From positions 1 to 64,000 of the forward strand of contig JAGASK010000041.1 in assembly GCA_017621815.1 (NCBI GenBank): a stretch of DNA of 64,000 nt. The letters are read 5' to 3'. The notes below the pieces were generated by a model. That model had not been told where the DNA came from. It was given only the letters and a program-made list of their open reading frames with translations, and did not search any database. Made by a program: the position numbers and the translations under genes. Shown in pieces: positions 28,301-37,638 of the stretch. Positions within the stretch are counted from its first letter, which is position 1; each line of letters opens with the position of its first letter. The DNA is from Lachnospiraceae bacterium (GTDB lineage Bacteria > Bacillota > Clostridia > Lachnospirales > Lachnospiraceae).

Positions 28301-28345
28301 CAACCAAAATCATGCCCTGCGTTTTTCCGATGACATGGATTCATG

Positions 28346-28386
28346 ATGTGCACTGCATAGATTCAGACTGCAGTGCATATTTTATT
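28346..28386 (+). terminator. Probable terminator of the histidine operon
   Basis: A 12-bp stem with one G-U pair (28346-28357 and 28369-28380) has an 11-nt loop, followed by TTTATTA. The T-run is short, so termination may be partial. Confidence 0.55.
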
Positions 28387-28406
28387 AAAAACGCAAGGAA
28401 TATGAA

Positions 28407-28793
28407 ATGAGTAAGATTGATACAGATAAAAAACTTGCACTTGTTCATTCCATCAGAATGCAGAATCAATACAACAGAATGAAATGCAGGGAAAGAGAGC
28501 AGTTAATATACGGGATTGGCAGCGAACAGGATAAAAGAGAGCTGTTCAGTACGGAAACGGCGGCATATATGCCGGGATATGAGGAGAGCACCGTTTCACA
28601 TCCCCAAAAAAGGATATTAAGTGGGTTCCGTCTTCGCTTTATCCTGGCTATTGTTTTGATCGGCATATTTATTTATCTTGATATAAATAAAATAGATATT
28701 TACGGAATGACTACGGATGACTTATTTCAGCTTTTTACCCAAACCACTGAGATTAAAGAAAATCCGGATATATTAAATGTATTTGATTTATGA
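28407..28793 (+). CDS. Hypothetical protein with one membrane segment, 128 aa
   Basis: No family recognised. The N-terminal 70 residues are polar and basic with a helical stretch. One hydrophobic segment (about residues 76-93) follows, then a short acidic tail. This is the layout of a small single-span membrane protein with the N-terminus probably inside. It stands alone between the histidine operon terminator and the radical SAM promoter, whose -35 lies inside its last codons. Confidence 0.65.
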   Translation: MSKIDTDKKLALVHSIRMQNQYNRMKCREREQLIYGIGSEQDKRELFSTETAAYMPGYEESTVSHPQKRILSGFRLRFILAIVLIGIFIYLDINKIDIYGMTTDDLFQLFTQTTEIKENPDILNVFDL

Positions 28794-28811
28794 TATGATT
28801 TTGACTATACT
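28783..28811 (+). promoter_or_regulatory. Sigma-A type promoter for the radical SAM/RNase G unit
   Basis: TTGATT (28783-28788), a 17-nt spacer and TATACT (28806-28811). It sits 32 nt before the radical SAM gene. Confidence 0.7.
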
Positions 28812-28843
28812 GATAAGTATTACAGAACGAAAAGGATTTTAAA

Positions 28844-30712
28844 ATGAGAACATTAGCTTTAAGTGATGAAATACTGATGCAGGTGGAAAAGCCTGCCAGA
28901 TATATCGGCAATGAAGTAAATGCCGTAATGAAGGATAAGGAAGCGGTTAAAGTCAGGTTTGCCATGTGCTTTCCCGATGTCTACGAAATCGGAATGTCCC
29001 ACCTTGGAATACAGATTATTTATGATATGCTGAACAGCTTTGAGGATGTATGGTGTGAACGAGTGTATTCTCCCTGGGTGGATTTGGATGAAATAATGCG
29101 CAGAGAACATATTCCTTTGTTTGCGCTGGAATCCCAGGATGCAGTAAAGAATTTTGATTTTCTCGGCATTACCATTCAGTACGAAATGTGTTATACCAAT
29201 ATTTTACAGGTGCTTGATTTGGCTGGAATTCCGCTTTTAGCTGCGGACAGGTCGGACGAGGATCCGATTGTAATAGGCGGAGGACCCTGTACCTATAATC
29301 CTGAGCCTATCTGTGACTTTTTTGATTTGTTTTATATTGGAGAAGCGGAAACCCAATACCGGAATCTCCTTGATTTATATAAGGAGTGCAGAGAAAATGG
29401 AGAAAGCCGGAAGGATTTTCTTAGAAAAGCGGCTCATATTCCGGGTATGTATGTGCCTTCTTTATATGAAGTTTCCTATCAGGAGGACGGCACGATTGCT
29501 GAGATGAAGCCGCTCTATCCTGATGTTCCCGCTAAAATTCTTAAAGAAATGGTAACAGAGGTTTCCGATACTTATTATCCCGAAAAGCCTGTGGTACCTT
29601 TCATTAAAGTAACCCAGGACAGGGTGGTTCTGGAAATCCAAAGAGGCTGTATCAGGGGATGCCGTTTCTGCCAGGCAGGACAGCTTTACAGACCGGTAAG
29701 GGAGAGAAGCCTGGAATTTTTAAAGCGGTATGCGATTGCCATGCTTTCAAGCACCGGGCATGAAGAGATTTCGTTAAGTTCCTTAAGCTCCAGCGATTAT
29801 TCCAGACTGCCGGAATTAATTGATTTTCTGATTGAGGAATGTAATAAACGTAAAATAAATATATCACTTCCTTCCTTGCGTATCGATGCGTTTTCTTTGG
29901 ATGTTATGAATAAAGTGCAGGATGTAAAAAAAAGCAGCCTGACTTTTGCACCGGAAGCAGGCAGTCAGAGGCTTAGAGATGTTATTAACAAAGGACTTAC
30001 AGAGGAAGTGATTCTTCAGGGCGCCAAACTTGCTTTTGAAGGCGGCTGGACAAGGGTAAAGCTGTACTTTATGTTGGGACTTCCTTTTGAAACGGAAGAG
30101 GATATCAGGGGAATTGCGGAGCTGTGCAATAAAATTGCGGCAACCTTTTATGATACGGTTCCCAAGGAAAAAAGGACGGGAAAGGTGCAGATTGTAGCCA
30201 GCACATCCTTTTTTATTCCCAAGCCCTTTACGCCCTTTCAATGGGCGCCGCAGTGCCGGAAAGAGGAATTTCTGGATAAAGCATACCTTACACGGAAGTC
30301 TATTACAGAGCAGCTGAATCAAAAAAGCATAAAATATAACTGGCATGAGGCTGATGTAAGTGTATTGGAAGGTATTTTGGCAAGAGGGGACAGACGTTTA
30401 AATCAGGTTATCTTAAAGGCTTATGAAATGGGTTGCTTTTATGATGCGTGGAGCGAATTTTATAAAAATGACGTTTGGATGCAGGCCTTTGAGGATTGTG
30501 GTATTGACCCTGATTTTTATACCGTCAGGGAAAGAAAAGATGATGAAATCTTCCCCTGGGATTTCCTTGACTGCGGTGTGTCCAGGGAATTTCTGCTGAG
30601 AGAATGGAATCGGGCGAAAGAAGAGATTGTTACTCCTAATTGCCGCATGCAGTGTCAGGGCTGCGGGGCAGCACGCTTTGGGACAGGTGTCTGCTTTGAG
30701 AAGAGAGGATAA
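28844..30712 (+). CDS. TIGR03960 family B12-binding-type radical SAM protein
   Basis: 622 residues. A cobalamin-binding-like N-terminal domain (about 1-200) precedes the radical SAM core, with cluster cysteines C269, C273 and C276 in RGCIRGCRFC. The C-terminal region ends with a second cysteine group, CRMQCQGCGA. The family is always paired with the TIGR03936 (DUF2344) protein, here 2 nt downstream, and lies in front of RNase G and L21 in Clostridia. The substrate is unproven; the ribosomal neighbourhood suggests RNA or ribosome maturation. Confidence 0.94.
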   Translation: MRTLALSDEILMQVEKPARYIGNEVNAVMKDKEAVKVRFAMCFPDVYEIGMSHLGIQIIYDMLNSFEDVWCERVYSPWVDLDEIMRREHIPLFALESQDAVKNFDFLGITIQYEMCYTNILQVLDLAGIPLLAADRSDEDPIVIGGGPCTYNPEPICDFFDLFYIGEAETQYRNLLDLYKECRENGESRKDFLRKAAHIPGMYVPSLYEVSYQEDGTIAEMKPLYPDVPAKILKEMVTEVSDTYYPEKPVVPFIKVTQDRVVLEIQRGCIRGCRFCQAGQLYRPVRERSLEFLKRYAIAMLSSTGHEEISLSSLSSSDYSRLPELIDFLIEECNKRKINISLPSLRIDAFSLDVMNKVQDVKKSSLTFAPEAGSQRLRDVINKGLTEEVILQGAKLAFEGGWTRVKLYFMLGLPFETEEDIRGIAELCNKIAATFYDTVPKEKRTGKVQIVASTSFFIPKPFTPFQWAPQCRKEEFLDKAYLTRKSITEQLNQKSIKYNWHEADVSVLEGILARGDRRLNQVILKAYEMGCFYDAWSEFYKNDVWMQAFEDCGIDPDFYTVRERKDDEIFPWDFLDCGVSREFLLREWNRAKEEIVTPNCRMQCQGCGAARFGTGVCFEKRG

Positions 30713-30714
30713 AG

Positions 30715-31392
30715 ATGAAAGTAAGAATTAAATTTTCCAAAGAAGGACCCGTCAGGTTTATCGGGCATCTTGATGTAATGAGATATTTCCAGAAAGCAAT
30801 CAGAAGAGCGGATATTGATATTGCCTATTCCACAGGATTTTCCCCTCATCAGATTATGTCTTTTGCTTCCCCTCTGTCAGTAGGTCATACCAGCGAAGGA
30901 GAATATTTTGATGTGGAATTGAATTCTTTAACCTGCACAGAAGATCTGGTAGACAGGCTGAATGCTGTTATGGTGGATGGAATCCGTATTCTTAAAGCTG
31001 CGGTATTGGATGAAAAGGAAGGGAATGCCATGGCAAGCGTGGCGGCAGCTTCTTATCTGGTATCCTTCAGTGATAAGCTGATTTTACCGGATGACTGGAA
31101 GGACAGGCTTCTTGCATTTTTCGGCAGGGAATCTATTCCCGTTATAAAGAAAACGAAAAAAGGCGAAAAGGAAATGAATTTAAAAGAGGGAATTTATGAG
31201 TTGGAAATCCGAGGCGAAAGTGTTTATATGCTGCTTGATGCAGGCAGCGGAAGCAATATTAAACCGGGATTTGTACTTGAGACCTTTTTTAAAGGCATGA
31301 ATACAGCACTGCCCGAATTTCCTTTCAGGGTACACAGGCTGGAAACCTATAAGAAAAAAGATGATGGCAGTTTAGTACCCCTTATCGCCTGA
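30715..31392 (+). CDS. TIGR03936 family radical SAM-associated protein (DUF2344)
   Basis: 225 residues. It opens MKVRIKFSKEGPVRFIGHLDVMRYFQKAIRRA in the family manner (first part shown: VRFIGHLDVMRYFQ), then has ISYSTGFSPHQ-like AYSTGFSPHQ and FASPLSVG. It starts 2 nt after the radical SAM gene, and the two are sometimes one fused protein in other bacteria. It is presumed to be a partner subunit. No catalytic residues can be named. Confidence 0.93.
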   Translation: MKVRIKFSKEGPVRFIGHLDVMRYFQKAIRRADIDIAYSTGFSPHQIMSFASPLSVGHTSEGEYFDVELNSLTCTEDLVDRLNAVMVDGIRILKAAVLDEKEGNAMASVAAASYLVSFSDKLILPDDWKDRLLAFFGRESIPVIKKTKKGEKEMNLKEGIYELEIRGESVYMLLDAGSGSNIKPGFVLETFFKGMNTALPEFPFRVHRLETYKKKDDGSLVPLIA

Positions 31393-31439
31393 TGTAAACG
31401 GAGCAGAATCAGGGTTTAATAACGTTTAGGATATTGTTT

Positions 31440-32633
31440 ATGGGAAAAATTATTATTGTTAAAAAGAAAAACCGGCTTCTTCTTACTCTGTTCGATGAGA
31501 AGAAGCCCTGTTTAATGGAAACGGCGCCTTTCCCTGATGAAGAAAGTATTCTGGGAAATATCTGTCTTGCAAAAGTAAAGGATATTGTACCCGGAATAAA
31601 CGGTGCTTTTCTTTCTGTGGGGGGAAATCAGACCGTATATCTTCCCTTTGAGGAATGTAAAGAGGTTTTAATTGCCAACAGAGAATTGAAGGATGGGGAA
31701 ACTCTGAAGCAGGGCGATGAAATTGTAGTGCAGATTACAGGAGAGGCATTAAAAACAAAACAGCCTTCTTCTTCTGCAAAGCTTACGCTGACAGGCCAGT
31801 ACTGCGTATGCAGCTTTTTCGGGCATGGCCTTCACTATTCAAAAAAATTAAGTGAAGTTAAAAGGAAGTGCATAGATGATGCCATTAGAACTGCTTCTAT
31901 AGAAGGACGCAAAAAATATTGTTTTACCATTCGTACGAATGCAGAAGCTTTAAATGATTTTTCGGTTCTTTTTGAAGAAATGAAATCTTTTATAAAGATT
32001 TTTAATTTAATTGAGGAAACTTATAAACACAGAACCTGTTATACCTGTTTTTACCGCAGGGAGCCTGAGATAGTGAGTCAGATTAAAAATATTTCTTTAG
32101 CTGATTATGAGGAAATTGTTACTGATGACAGGGATACTTATGAACTGCTTACGAAATCCCTGGCTGACAGGCCGGTTCGTTTCTATCAGGACGATATGCT
32201 GTCCCTTGCCAAGCTTTACAGTATAGATACGTATCTGCAGGAGGCACTTTCCAAAAAGGTATGGCTGCCCTGCGGCGGCTATCTGATTATTGAGCCTACG
32301 GAAGCCATGGTGGTCATTGATGTAAATTCCGGTAAAGCCGACAGTAAAGGGAAGAAAAGCAGAGATTATTACCTGAAAGTAAACCTTGAGGCTGCAAAGG
32401 AGACAGCAAGGCAGCTTCGCATCCGAAATTATTCGGGAATGATTATGGTGGATTTTATCAATATGGAATCAGAAGAAGATAATCAGAAGCTCCTTGATTT
32501 CCTGGATGCCTGCCTTAAAAAAGATAAGGTGAGGACAAGACTTGTGGATATGACGGCGCTGGGAATCGTGGAAATAACCAGAAAGAAGGTCAAAAGGCCC
32601 TTAAGTGAGTGGATAAAGCCCGGTGAGGTATAA
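31440..32633 (+). CDS. Ribonuclease E/G family protein
   Basis: 397 residues. An S1-type RNA-binding region (about 35-110) is followed by the DNase I-like catalytic core. The metal-binding aspartates are D294 in VVIDVNSGK and D338 in MVDFINME. It lacks the long C-terminal scaffold of RNase E, so it is RNase G-sized, though shorter than enteric RNase G and without a clear zinc-link CPxC motif. It would process rRNA or mRNA 5' ends. The ATG at 31440 is preferred over TTG at 31434 because TAGGA is then 9 nt away. Confidence 0.93.
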   Translation: MGKIIIVKKKNRLLLTLFDEKKPCLMETAPFPDEESILGNICLAKVKDIVPGINGAFLSVGGNQTVYLPFEECKEVLIANRELKDGETLKQGDEIVVQITGEALKTKQPSSSAKLTLTGQYCVCSFFGHGLHYSKKLSEVKRKCIDDAIRTASIEGRKKYCFTIRTNAEALNDFSVLFEEMKSFIKIFNLIEETYKHRTCYTCFYRREPEIVSQIKNISLADYEEIVTDDRDTYELLTKSLADRPVRFYQDDMLSLAKLYSIDTYLQEALSKKVWLPCGGYLIIEPTEAMVVIDVNSGKADSKGKKSRDYYLKVNLEAAKETARQLRIRNYSGMIMVDFINMESEEDNQKLLDFLDACLKKDKVRTRLVDMTALGIVEITRKKVKRPLSEWIKPGEV

Positions 32634-32644
32634 ATCAGGTTTGG

Positions 32645-32691
32645 TTCCCTGCCGTTTGAGATGAGAAAACCTCAAACGGCAGGGAATTTTT
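32645..32691 (+). terminator. Very strong terminator after RNase G
   Basis: A perfect 16-bp stem TTCCCTGCCGTTTGAG with CTCAAACGGCAGGGAA (32645-32660 and 32671-32686), a 10-nt loop and TTTTTG. It cuts the conserved RNase G-rplU order at exactly the point where accessory genes begin. Confidence 0.95.
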
Positions 32692-32819
32692 GTTTATATT
32701 AATATAAAAATGTGAAAATGATGCAAATATGATACAACTTTGATGCATTTATGAAGTATTATACTTGATGATGAAAATGAAAAATTTCTGTATTGAAAGG
32801 AATCTGAAAAAGAAAATAT

Positions 32820-33884
32820 ATGGTTAGGAGAAAATGCAGGAATATGGGAATGCGATTATCAAAAAGGATTTTAATGTGTTTAGGAGCTGCAGTGATTTTA
32901 TGGTCAGGAATACCGAGTATAAATGCTTTTGCATCCAAGGAGGCTTATCCCATTATCTATGGCGGTGAATTTGATGGAAATGAGCCTGTTATGACACTGA
33001 CACAGGATTCGGAAGATTATGTTGTCCTTTCCGGTGACAGTCTTTGGAAAATTTCTGAAAAACTATGGGGTGACGGTAATTTTTATGTAAGGCTTGCCGC
33101 TGCTAATAAAGATACCGTAACAGACCCCGATTTAATATATCCTGGTATGCGTCTTAAAATATCGCAAACAGGTTATATTGTCAGGGAAGAGGCCAAATAC
33201 GGCGGTGCCCAGATGGGGAAATATTCCATGGATTTTCCTCATGGATGGAAAGTGGGAATGACACAATCCGGCAGCGCCTTTGCTAATTTTGTGCTGTCGG
33301 GCGATGGCGTAATTGCATGTCTGATTCAGGATAAAAAGAGTGAAATTCTGCCTACAGTCAGTGATTGGCAGCAATGTACACAGCAGATTACCGGTTATGC
33401 TGAAAAAAATTATAAGGAACAAGTATCAGATTTGAAATATGAGCATTACTGTATGGAAAATCAGGGAGAGAACTCCGGAGAACTGTACATATATTCTTTT
33501 ACCTGGCATATCAGCTCCGACTATCCCTCTCTGACAGCACAGGTTTGTGCAGGCTTAAAGGTGACTGACCATATTCAGGCAGAGTTTATAGGCTATACTT
33601 TTGACGATTATGATATTTGCGGCTGTGTGCGTTATGTGACAGCCTCTTTTGAAGAGCACTATGAAACGGATAGTGACGGGAAATTTACTGTCAATGACTC
33701 CAATATGAGTATCGTTCCTGATACAGAATGGGAGCTTAAGGGAATGTTTAATGCTTTTGCATACGCAGATGAGTTTTTCACATCCAAACTTAACAGGATA
33801 CTGGAAATTAATGAAGAAGAGAAAAGGGAAACAGAAAAAGCAGCTGATAAAATAAACAGGCAGTCAGCGCCAGGAGAATCCTGA
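32820..33884 (+). CDS. Secreted LysM-domain protein of unknown function
   Basis: 354 residues from the first ATG. Later ATGs at 32844 and 32850 would also give a good signal peptide (about residues 11-38, ending near NAFA), so the exact start is unsure. One LysM domain lies at about residues 63-118 (VLSGDSLWKISEKLWG to YPGMRLKI) and should bind peptidoglycan or chitin-like glycans. Residues 119-310 form an unrecognised domain with several aromatic residues. The tail is charged. It is the first gene of a three-gene unit (1-nt gap to the next) inserted between RNase G and rplU. Confidence 0.75.
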   Translation: MVRRKCRNMGMRLSKRILMCLGAAVILWSGIPSINAFASKEAYPIIYGGEFDGNEPVMTLTQDSEDYVVLSGDSLWKISEKLWGDGNFYVRLAAANKDTVTDPDLIYPGMRLKISQTGYIVREEAKYGGAQMGKYSMDFPHGWKVGMTQSGSAFANFVLSGDGVIACLIQDKKSEILPTVSDWQQCTQQITGYAEKNYKEQVSDLKYEHYCMENQGENSGELYIYSFTWHISSDYPSLTAQVCAGLKVTDHIQAEFIGYTFDDYDICGCVRYVTASFEEHYETDSDGKFTVNDSNMSIVPDTEWELKGMFNAFAYADEFFTSKLNRILEINEEEKRETEKAADKINRQSAPGES

Positions 33885-33885
33885 T

Positions 33886-35316
33886 ATGAAGAATTCTCCT
33901 CAAAAGAAAGTATTTGTACTGTTTGCGGCCAGTTTCCTGTTGCTTATCTTAAATCAGATTATTATGTCTCAAAAAAGCATGATAGAAAAATATCAGGCAG
34001 AAAATGACAGATACCGACAGCAACTTTCAGAATATGAAAGCATGGAAGAAATAACTGCGGAATCGGGTTTTGTCAAAAAGGGCGGCGTATACCTGATAAA
34101 TGACGAATCTCAGATGGAATTGCTTGCCGGGCTGATTAAAGAAAATAAGGAAATTGAACCCGGCGTACTGGCAGCCAAAGCCCGCTACCGGTTACAAAAT
34201 AATTTATATCTGGATGATTGGTTTTCACTGGGAACGGAAACATTTCCTTTTAATGGGATGCTGGATGGAGACAATCACAGGATTTTTGGCAATTTTGCTT
34301 TAGGGGACTATAATAATGCTGAATGCTTTATGGTGTTGGGAGAACAGGCTCAGACAGCTAATTTATATGTAAGTAACTGTATGCACAGGGATTCGGAGAT
34401 TTTTGCCGCATTTCAAAATGCTTCTGAATTGGAAGAAATTTGCAGGAATCTTAGAAAATATCCTGATTGCAGACCAAAATTCAGTGTTCAGGATTATCTT
34501 GCCAATACGGAAGAATTGGCAGAGTTATTAAAGGAAAACTGGAACAGAAATAAAGGCAGTAACGGATATTTTTTTGAAGTAAAATTTGAGCCGGAAAGAT
34601 ACGAGAATGGAATAATTCCTGTGTCCATAAGCCCCTTTATGCAAATTCCTGATGAGGAAATGCAGGAAATAATGAGGTTGGAGCTGACAGCTTCTGGCAG
34701 CTTTCTTTCCTTTATCAGACTGGAGTGTTTGGAAGGCTTAAATATATGCACCTTTGCCGTCTGTAATTCCGGGGAATGGAAGGAATATCATGTGCTGCTG
34801 CAGGGAATGTGGGAAGGAAAAGAGATTCCGCTGCAGCATTTGATGATTCCCCGCAATCAAAATGAAGACGCTTATTTTTATGATTATCATATTCAAAAAG
34901 AAGACATCAATTTTGACGGAAAAAAGGATTTAATGGTTCATGAGGGTTATTCTTACGGAAGCGGAGGAGAATGGGATAATTATTGCGGGATTATTTTTAA
35001 CGGAGAATATTTCTCCTATTATCCATCATTTCCGGAGCAGTTCAATTTTTTTGAGCCATATTGTAAAAGAATTATATCCTTCGGGCAGGTCGGCGCCTAT
35101 TGTCCCTACGTGCTTGTTTATGAAGTAGTGAATGGAGAATACAGGCTGACCAGACAACTTTCTTACCATATAGGTACAGAAGGAGAAGGTAATATTCTGT
35201 ATTATTATGAAATGGAAGAGCTTGTCTGCACACACATTATTACCGGCGGTTATGATGAAATCAGGGAGCTTTATCCTGATTTGAGCAATTATTGGAACTG
35301 GAGGGATAAAGGATAA
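33886..35316 (+). CDS. Membrane-anchored extracytoplasmic protein, unknown function, 476 aa
   Basis: An N-terminal membrane helix (about residues 8-26) is followed by a short coiled coil (about 32-55) and a long soluble region. Residues about 110-160 read like a beta-helix start (FNGMLDGDNHRIFGNF). Near the C-terminus is a calcium-loop-like motif DINFDGKKD (from D340), as seen in dockerin/EF-hand and FG-GAP-like repeats. It is tightly linked to both neighbours: 1 nt after the LysM gene and directly abutting the lipoprotein gene. No known family recognised. Likely faces the cell wall. Confidence 0.7.
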   Translation: MKNSPQKKVFVLFAASFLLLILNQIIMSQKSMIEKYQAENDRYRQQLSEYESMEEITAESGFVKKGGVYLINDESQMELLAGLIKENKEIEPGVLAAKARYRLQNNLYLDDWFSLGTETFPFNGMLDGDNHRIFGNFALGDYNNAECFMVLGEQAQTANLYVSNCMHRDSEIFAAFQNASELEEICRNLRKYPDCRPKFSVQDYLANTEELAELLKENWNRNKGSNGYFFEVKFEPERYENGIIPVSISPFMQIPDEEMQEIMRLELTASGSFLSFIRLECLEGLNICTFAVCNSGEWKEYHVLLQGMWEGKEIPLQHLMIPRNQNEDAYFYDYHIQKEDINFDGKKDLMVHEGYSYGSGGEWDNYCGIIFNGEYFSYYPSFPEQFNFFEPYCKRIISFGQVGAYCPYVLVYEVVNGEYRLTRQLSYHIGTEGEGNILYYYEMEELVCTHIITGGYDEIRELYPDLSNYWNWRDKG

Positions 35317-37392
35317 ATGAAAAAGAGATACATCAGAGAAAGAATATGCTCTTTAACTGTATTGACAGCAATTTATCTGGCAGGATTATTATTTTCCGGG
35401 TGCGGTTCCCCAAAAGAAGATGCTGCAGATGAAGGAATCAAAGCATCCAATGAAAATTATTCTGATGAAACTCTGTATAAAGAAACTCCAAAGCCTGAAT
35501 TGTCTGCGGAAAAAACTCCGGAAAAGACTTCAGAAAAGCCTGACAGTTTTGTATTAACTTATGACGGGAAAGAAACAGACATTATTATTTCCCTTGAAGA
35601 CTGTAACTGCGAATATGATAAAAACGGAATTCAGATTTATTCAAAATATATCAGCAACTATGATTGGGTGGATGAAGATTTTCCTTACTTTCAATATGTT
35701 TTTTATATTCAAACACCTTCTGAAAATGTGCAGATATTTCCGGTTAAGGATTTTCTGATTAATACAGAGGAGGAAACCCTTTATATATCCAGTGAAATAT
35801 CAGATTTTATTACCATGCAGGAAATCAGTTTTTCTGATATTGCTGACAATGAGACCGGTTATGAATATAAAATAATGAACAGATTTTCCCTTGCAGAACT
35901 GATTGGAGAAGCCTATCAGCTTTCTGTGAGGACATTTTCTGATTTACATTTTTCTTTCACAGGGATTGAAAAAGAAAATGAAACCTATATTGTAAAAGGT
36001 GAAGCCTCAGGCATTCACAAACCTACAGGCGAAAAATATTACATTGACTGGAAATGGAATAAAGCTTCCGGAGAAGAAACAGCCGTTCCCTATCTGCTTA
36101 CAGTTTATGATGAGAAAAAAGACAGGAAAGTATTTGAGGAATGTGAAAAAGCTTTTGAATGTCTGAAGCAGGGTGACTGGTCTATGGTAGAAATTGACAG
36201 TGATAAGGAATATCTGCGGGGACTTACAGGAGATGAGTGGTGCACACAGGATGTTAATGGAGACGGGCTGCCGGAACTAATCGGTTATTTTGCCCCTGAA
36301 AATTCAAATATAAAACAAATTGCAGTTATTTTTGCTTATCAGGATGACAGAATAAAAATGGTTTTGGCGGATGTCAATGACGGAATGGAATATTATTTCC
36401 TGTGTGAAAACGGAAATTTGATATATGATTCTGAAAGCACTATCGGATATGGTTCTTTTACGCAATGCGTCTTTGATGTAAAATGGGAAAGAAAGGATTT
36501 GCGCAGACTAATACTATACCGTTTTCTTGATTCTTATTCCGAAGAGGAAGATGAATATTTAAAGAAATTATATCCTGACACATATGGTGCCGGAGGAGGC
36601 GGCTTTTATTTTTATTCCGTGGAGCCTAAAACAGAGGAAGAATTAAAAAATAGCCAGGAGAATGAATACTGGACCTGGAACCTTATTTCAAAGGAGCAGT
36701 TTTTGGAAGATTATGAGAGAATGACGGGATATAATTTCCTTGAAGAGAGTCTTTACTGGGCAGATTTTTTAGATGGGACTTATGAAACTCTGGAAGCCTG
36801 CAATAATGCATTTACCCTTATTAAGCAGGGGGACTGGTCTTTAGTAATTCCTTTTGAAGGAATGGAAAATCTGACCCGAAAAGAGAATTTAAAATGGCTG
36901 CAAGCCGATGTAAATGGTGACAAAATACCGGAACTGCTCAGTTTATACTCAGAAAATGCAGAAAATTCCATAAGCCCAATAGAGCATATTTTTATATATA
37001 AAGCCGGAAAAGTTGAACATGTATTTTCTGATTTAAATGATTATACTGAATTTTTTTTCATTGGAAAAAACAGAAATCTTATTTATAATTATAGTAATTA
37101 TGGTTTGGTGGATTATGGAAGTTATTCCCAATATCGGTTTGATGAAACATGGGACAGAGTATTGCTTGATAAGCTGGAAATATATCATTTTGAAGATGAA
37201 GAATATTATGAAGATGAAGAAATATTATATTTAAAAGAACAATATCCGGATACTTTCGGAAAGGACGGCAGCGGTTTTTATTTCTTCAGGATGCAGGAGC
37301 CAATTTCAAAGGAACAGTTTTTGGAATCTTATCAGCAAATGACAGGTTTTAATTTTTTAACAGAGAAGGACTGGCAGGATATGGGCTTTTAA
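35317..37392 (+). CDS. Lipoprotein with two tandem domains of about 210 residues, unknown function
   Basis: 691 residues. A signal peptide with a lipobox ending LLFSGC puts the lipid on C29. A Glu/Lys/Pro/Thr-rich linker (about 30-75) leads to a unique domain (about 76-270), then two copies of one domain (about 273-486 and 490-691). Shared landmarks are KQGDWS, DVNGD (D312 and D531, spacing 219), NLIYD/NLIYN, YPDT and ISKEQFLE-Y-MTG-NF. The DVNGDGLPE loop resembles a calcium-binding site; in copy 2 it reads DVNGDKIPE. It is the last gene of the accessory unit. No terminator is clear after it. Confidence 0.75.
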   Translation: MKKRYIRERICSLTVLTAIYLAGLLFSGCGSPKEDAADEGIKASNENYSDETLYKETPKPELSAEKTPEKTSEKPDSFVLTYDGKETDIIISLEDCNCEYDKNGIQIYSKYISNYDWVDEDFPYFQYVFYIQTPSENVQIFPVKDFLINTEEETLYISSEISDFITMQEISFSDIADNETGYEYKIMNRFSLAELIGEAYQLSVRTFSDLHFSFTGIEKENETYIVKGEASGIHKPTGEKYYIDWKWNKASGEETAVPYLLTVYDEKKDRKVFEECEKAFECLKQGDWSMVEIDSDKEYLRGLTGDEWCTQDVNGDGLPELIGYFAPENSNIKQIAVIFAYQDDRIKMVLADVNDGMEYYFLCENGNLIYDSESTIGYGSFTQCVFDVKWERKDLRRLILYRFLDSYSEEEDEYLKKLYPDTYGAGGGGFYFYSVEPKTEEELKNSQENEYWTWNLISKEQFLEDYERMTGYNFLEESLYWADFLDGTYETLEACNNAFTLIKQGDWSLVIPFEGMENLTRKENLKWLQADVNGDKIPELLSLYSENAENSISPIEHIFIYKAGKVEHVFSDLNDYTEFFFIGKNRNLIYNYSNYGLVDYGSYSQYRFDETWDRVLLDKLEIYHFEDEEYYEDEEILYLKEQYPDTFGKDGSGFYFFRMQEPISKEQFLESYQQMTGFNFLTEKDWQDMGF

Positions 37393-37638
37393 CAGAAAAG
37401 TAATATGAAAATTTGCTATAAAAAATAGTATTTGAATTTGTGGTATCGAAAAATGCTAAACGGCAGAAAACCTTGTAAAATAAATCGAAATTTGAAAACC
37501 ACGATTTTATAAGTGATTACCGCCACTCATAGGGGCAAAAACATGAGAAGCGAGTGGCAATCGGGAAACTGTGACATATGTGCGCATTCAAAAGAAGCAC
37601 AGTCACATATGGGATTCATGGAAGGGAGAACAAATATT
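37393..37638 (+). other. 246-nt structured leader/intergenic region before the phosphorylase
   Basis: No gene is seen. The first 110 nt are AT-rich. From 37516 the base composition rises and inverted repeats appear: GCCACTC/GAGTGGC (37522-37528 and 37552-37558), then two crossing helices (37568-37573 with 37598-37603, and 37575-37582 with 37604-37611), a pseudoknot layout. The frame is open into the phosphorylase gene but reads as unconserved protein. Confidence 0.45.

Noticed and set aside
32820..37392. Cellulosome (cohesin-dockerin) genes
   Set aside because: The calcium-loop-like motifs are single and far apart, not the paired loops of a dockerin, and no cohesin or glycoside hydrolase is encoded.
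37513..37638. N-terminal extension of the phosphorylase by 42 codons
   Set aside because: The extension covers the structured leader, is unlike the phosphorylase family start, and the good ribosome binding site is in front of 37639.
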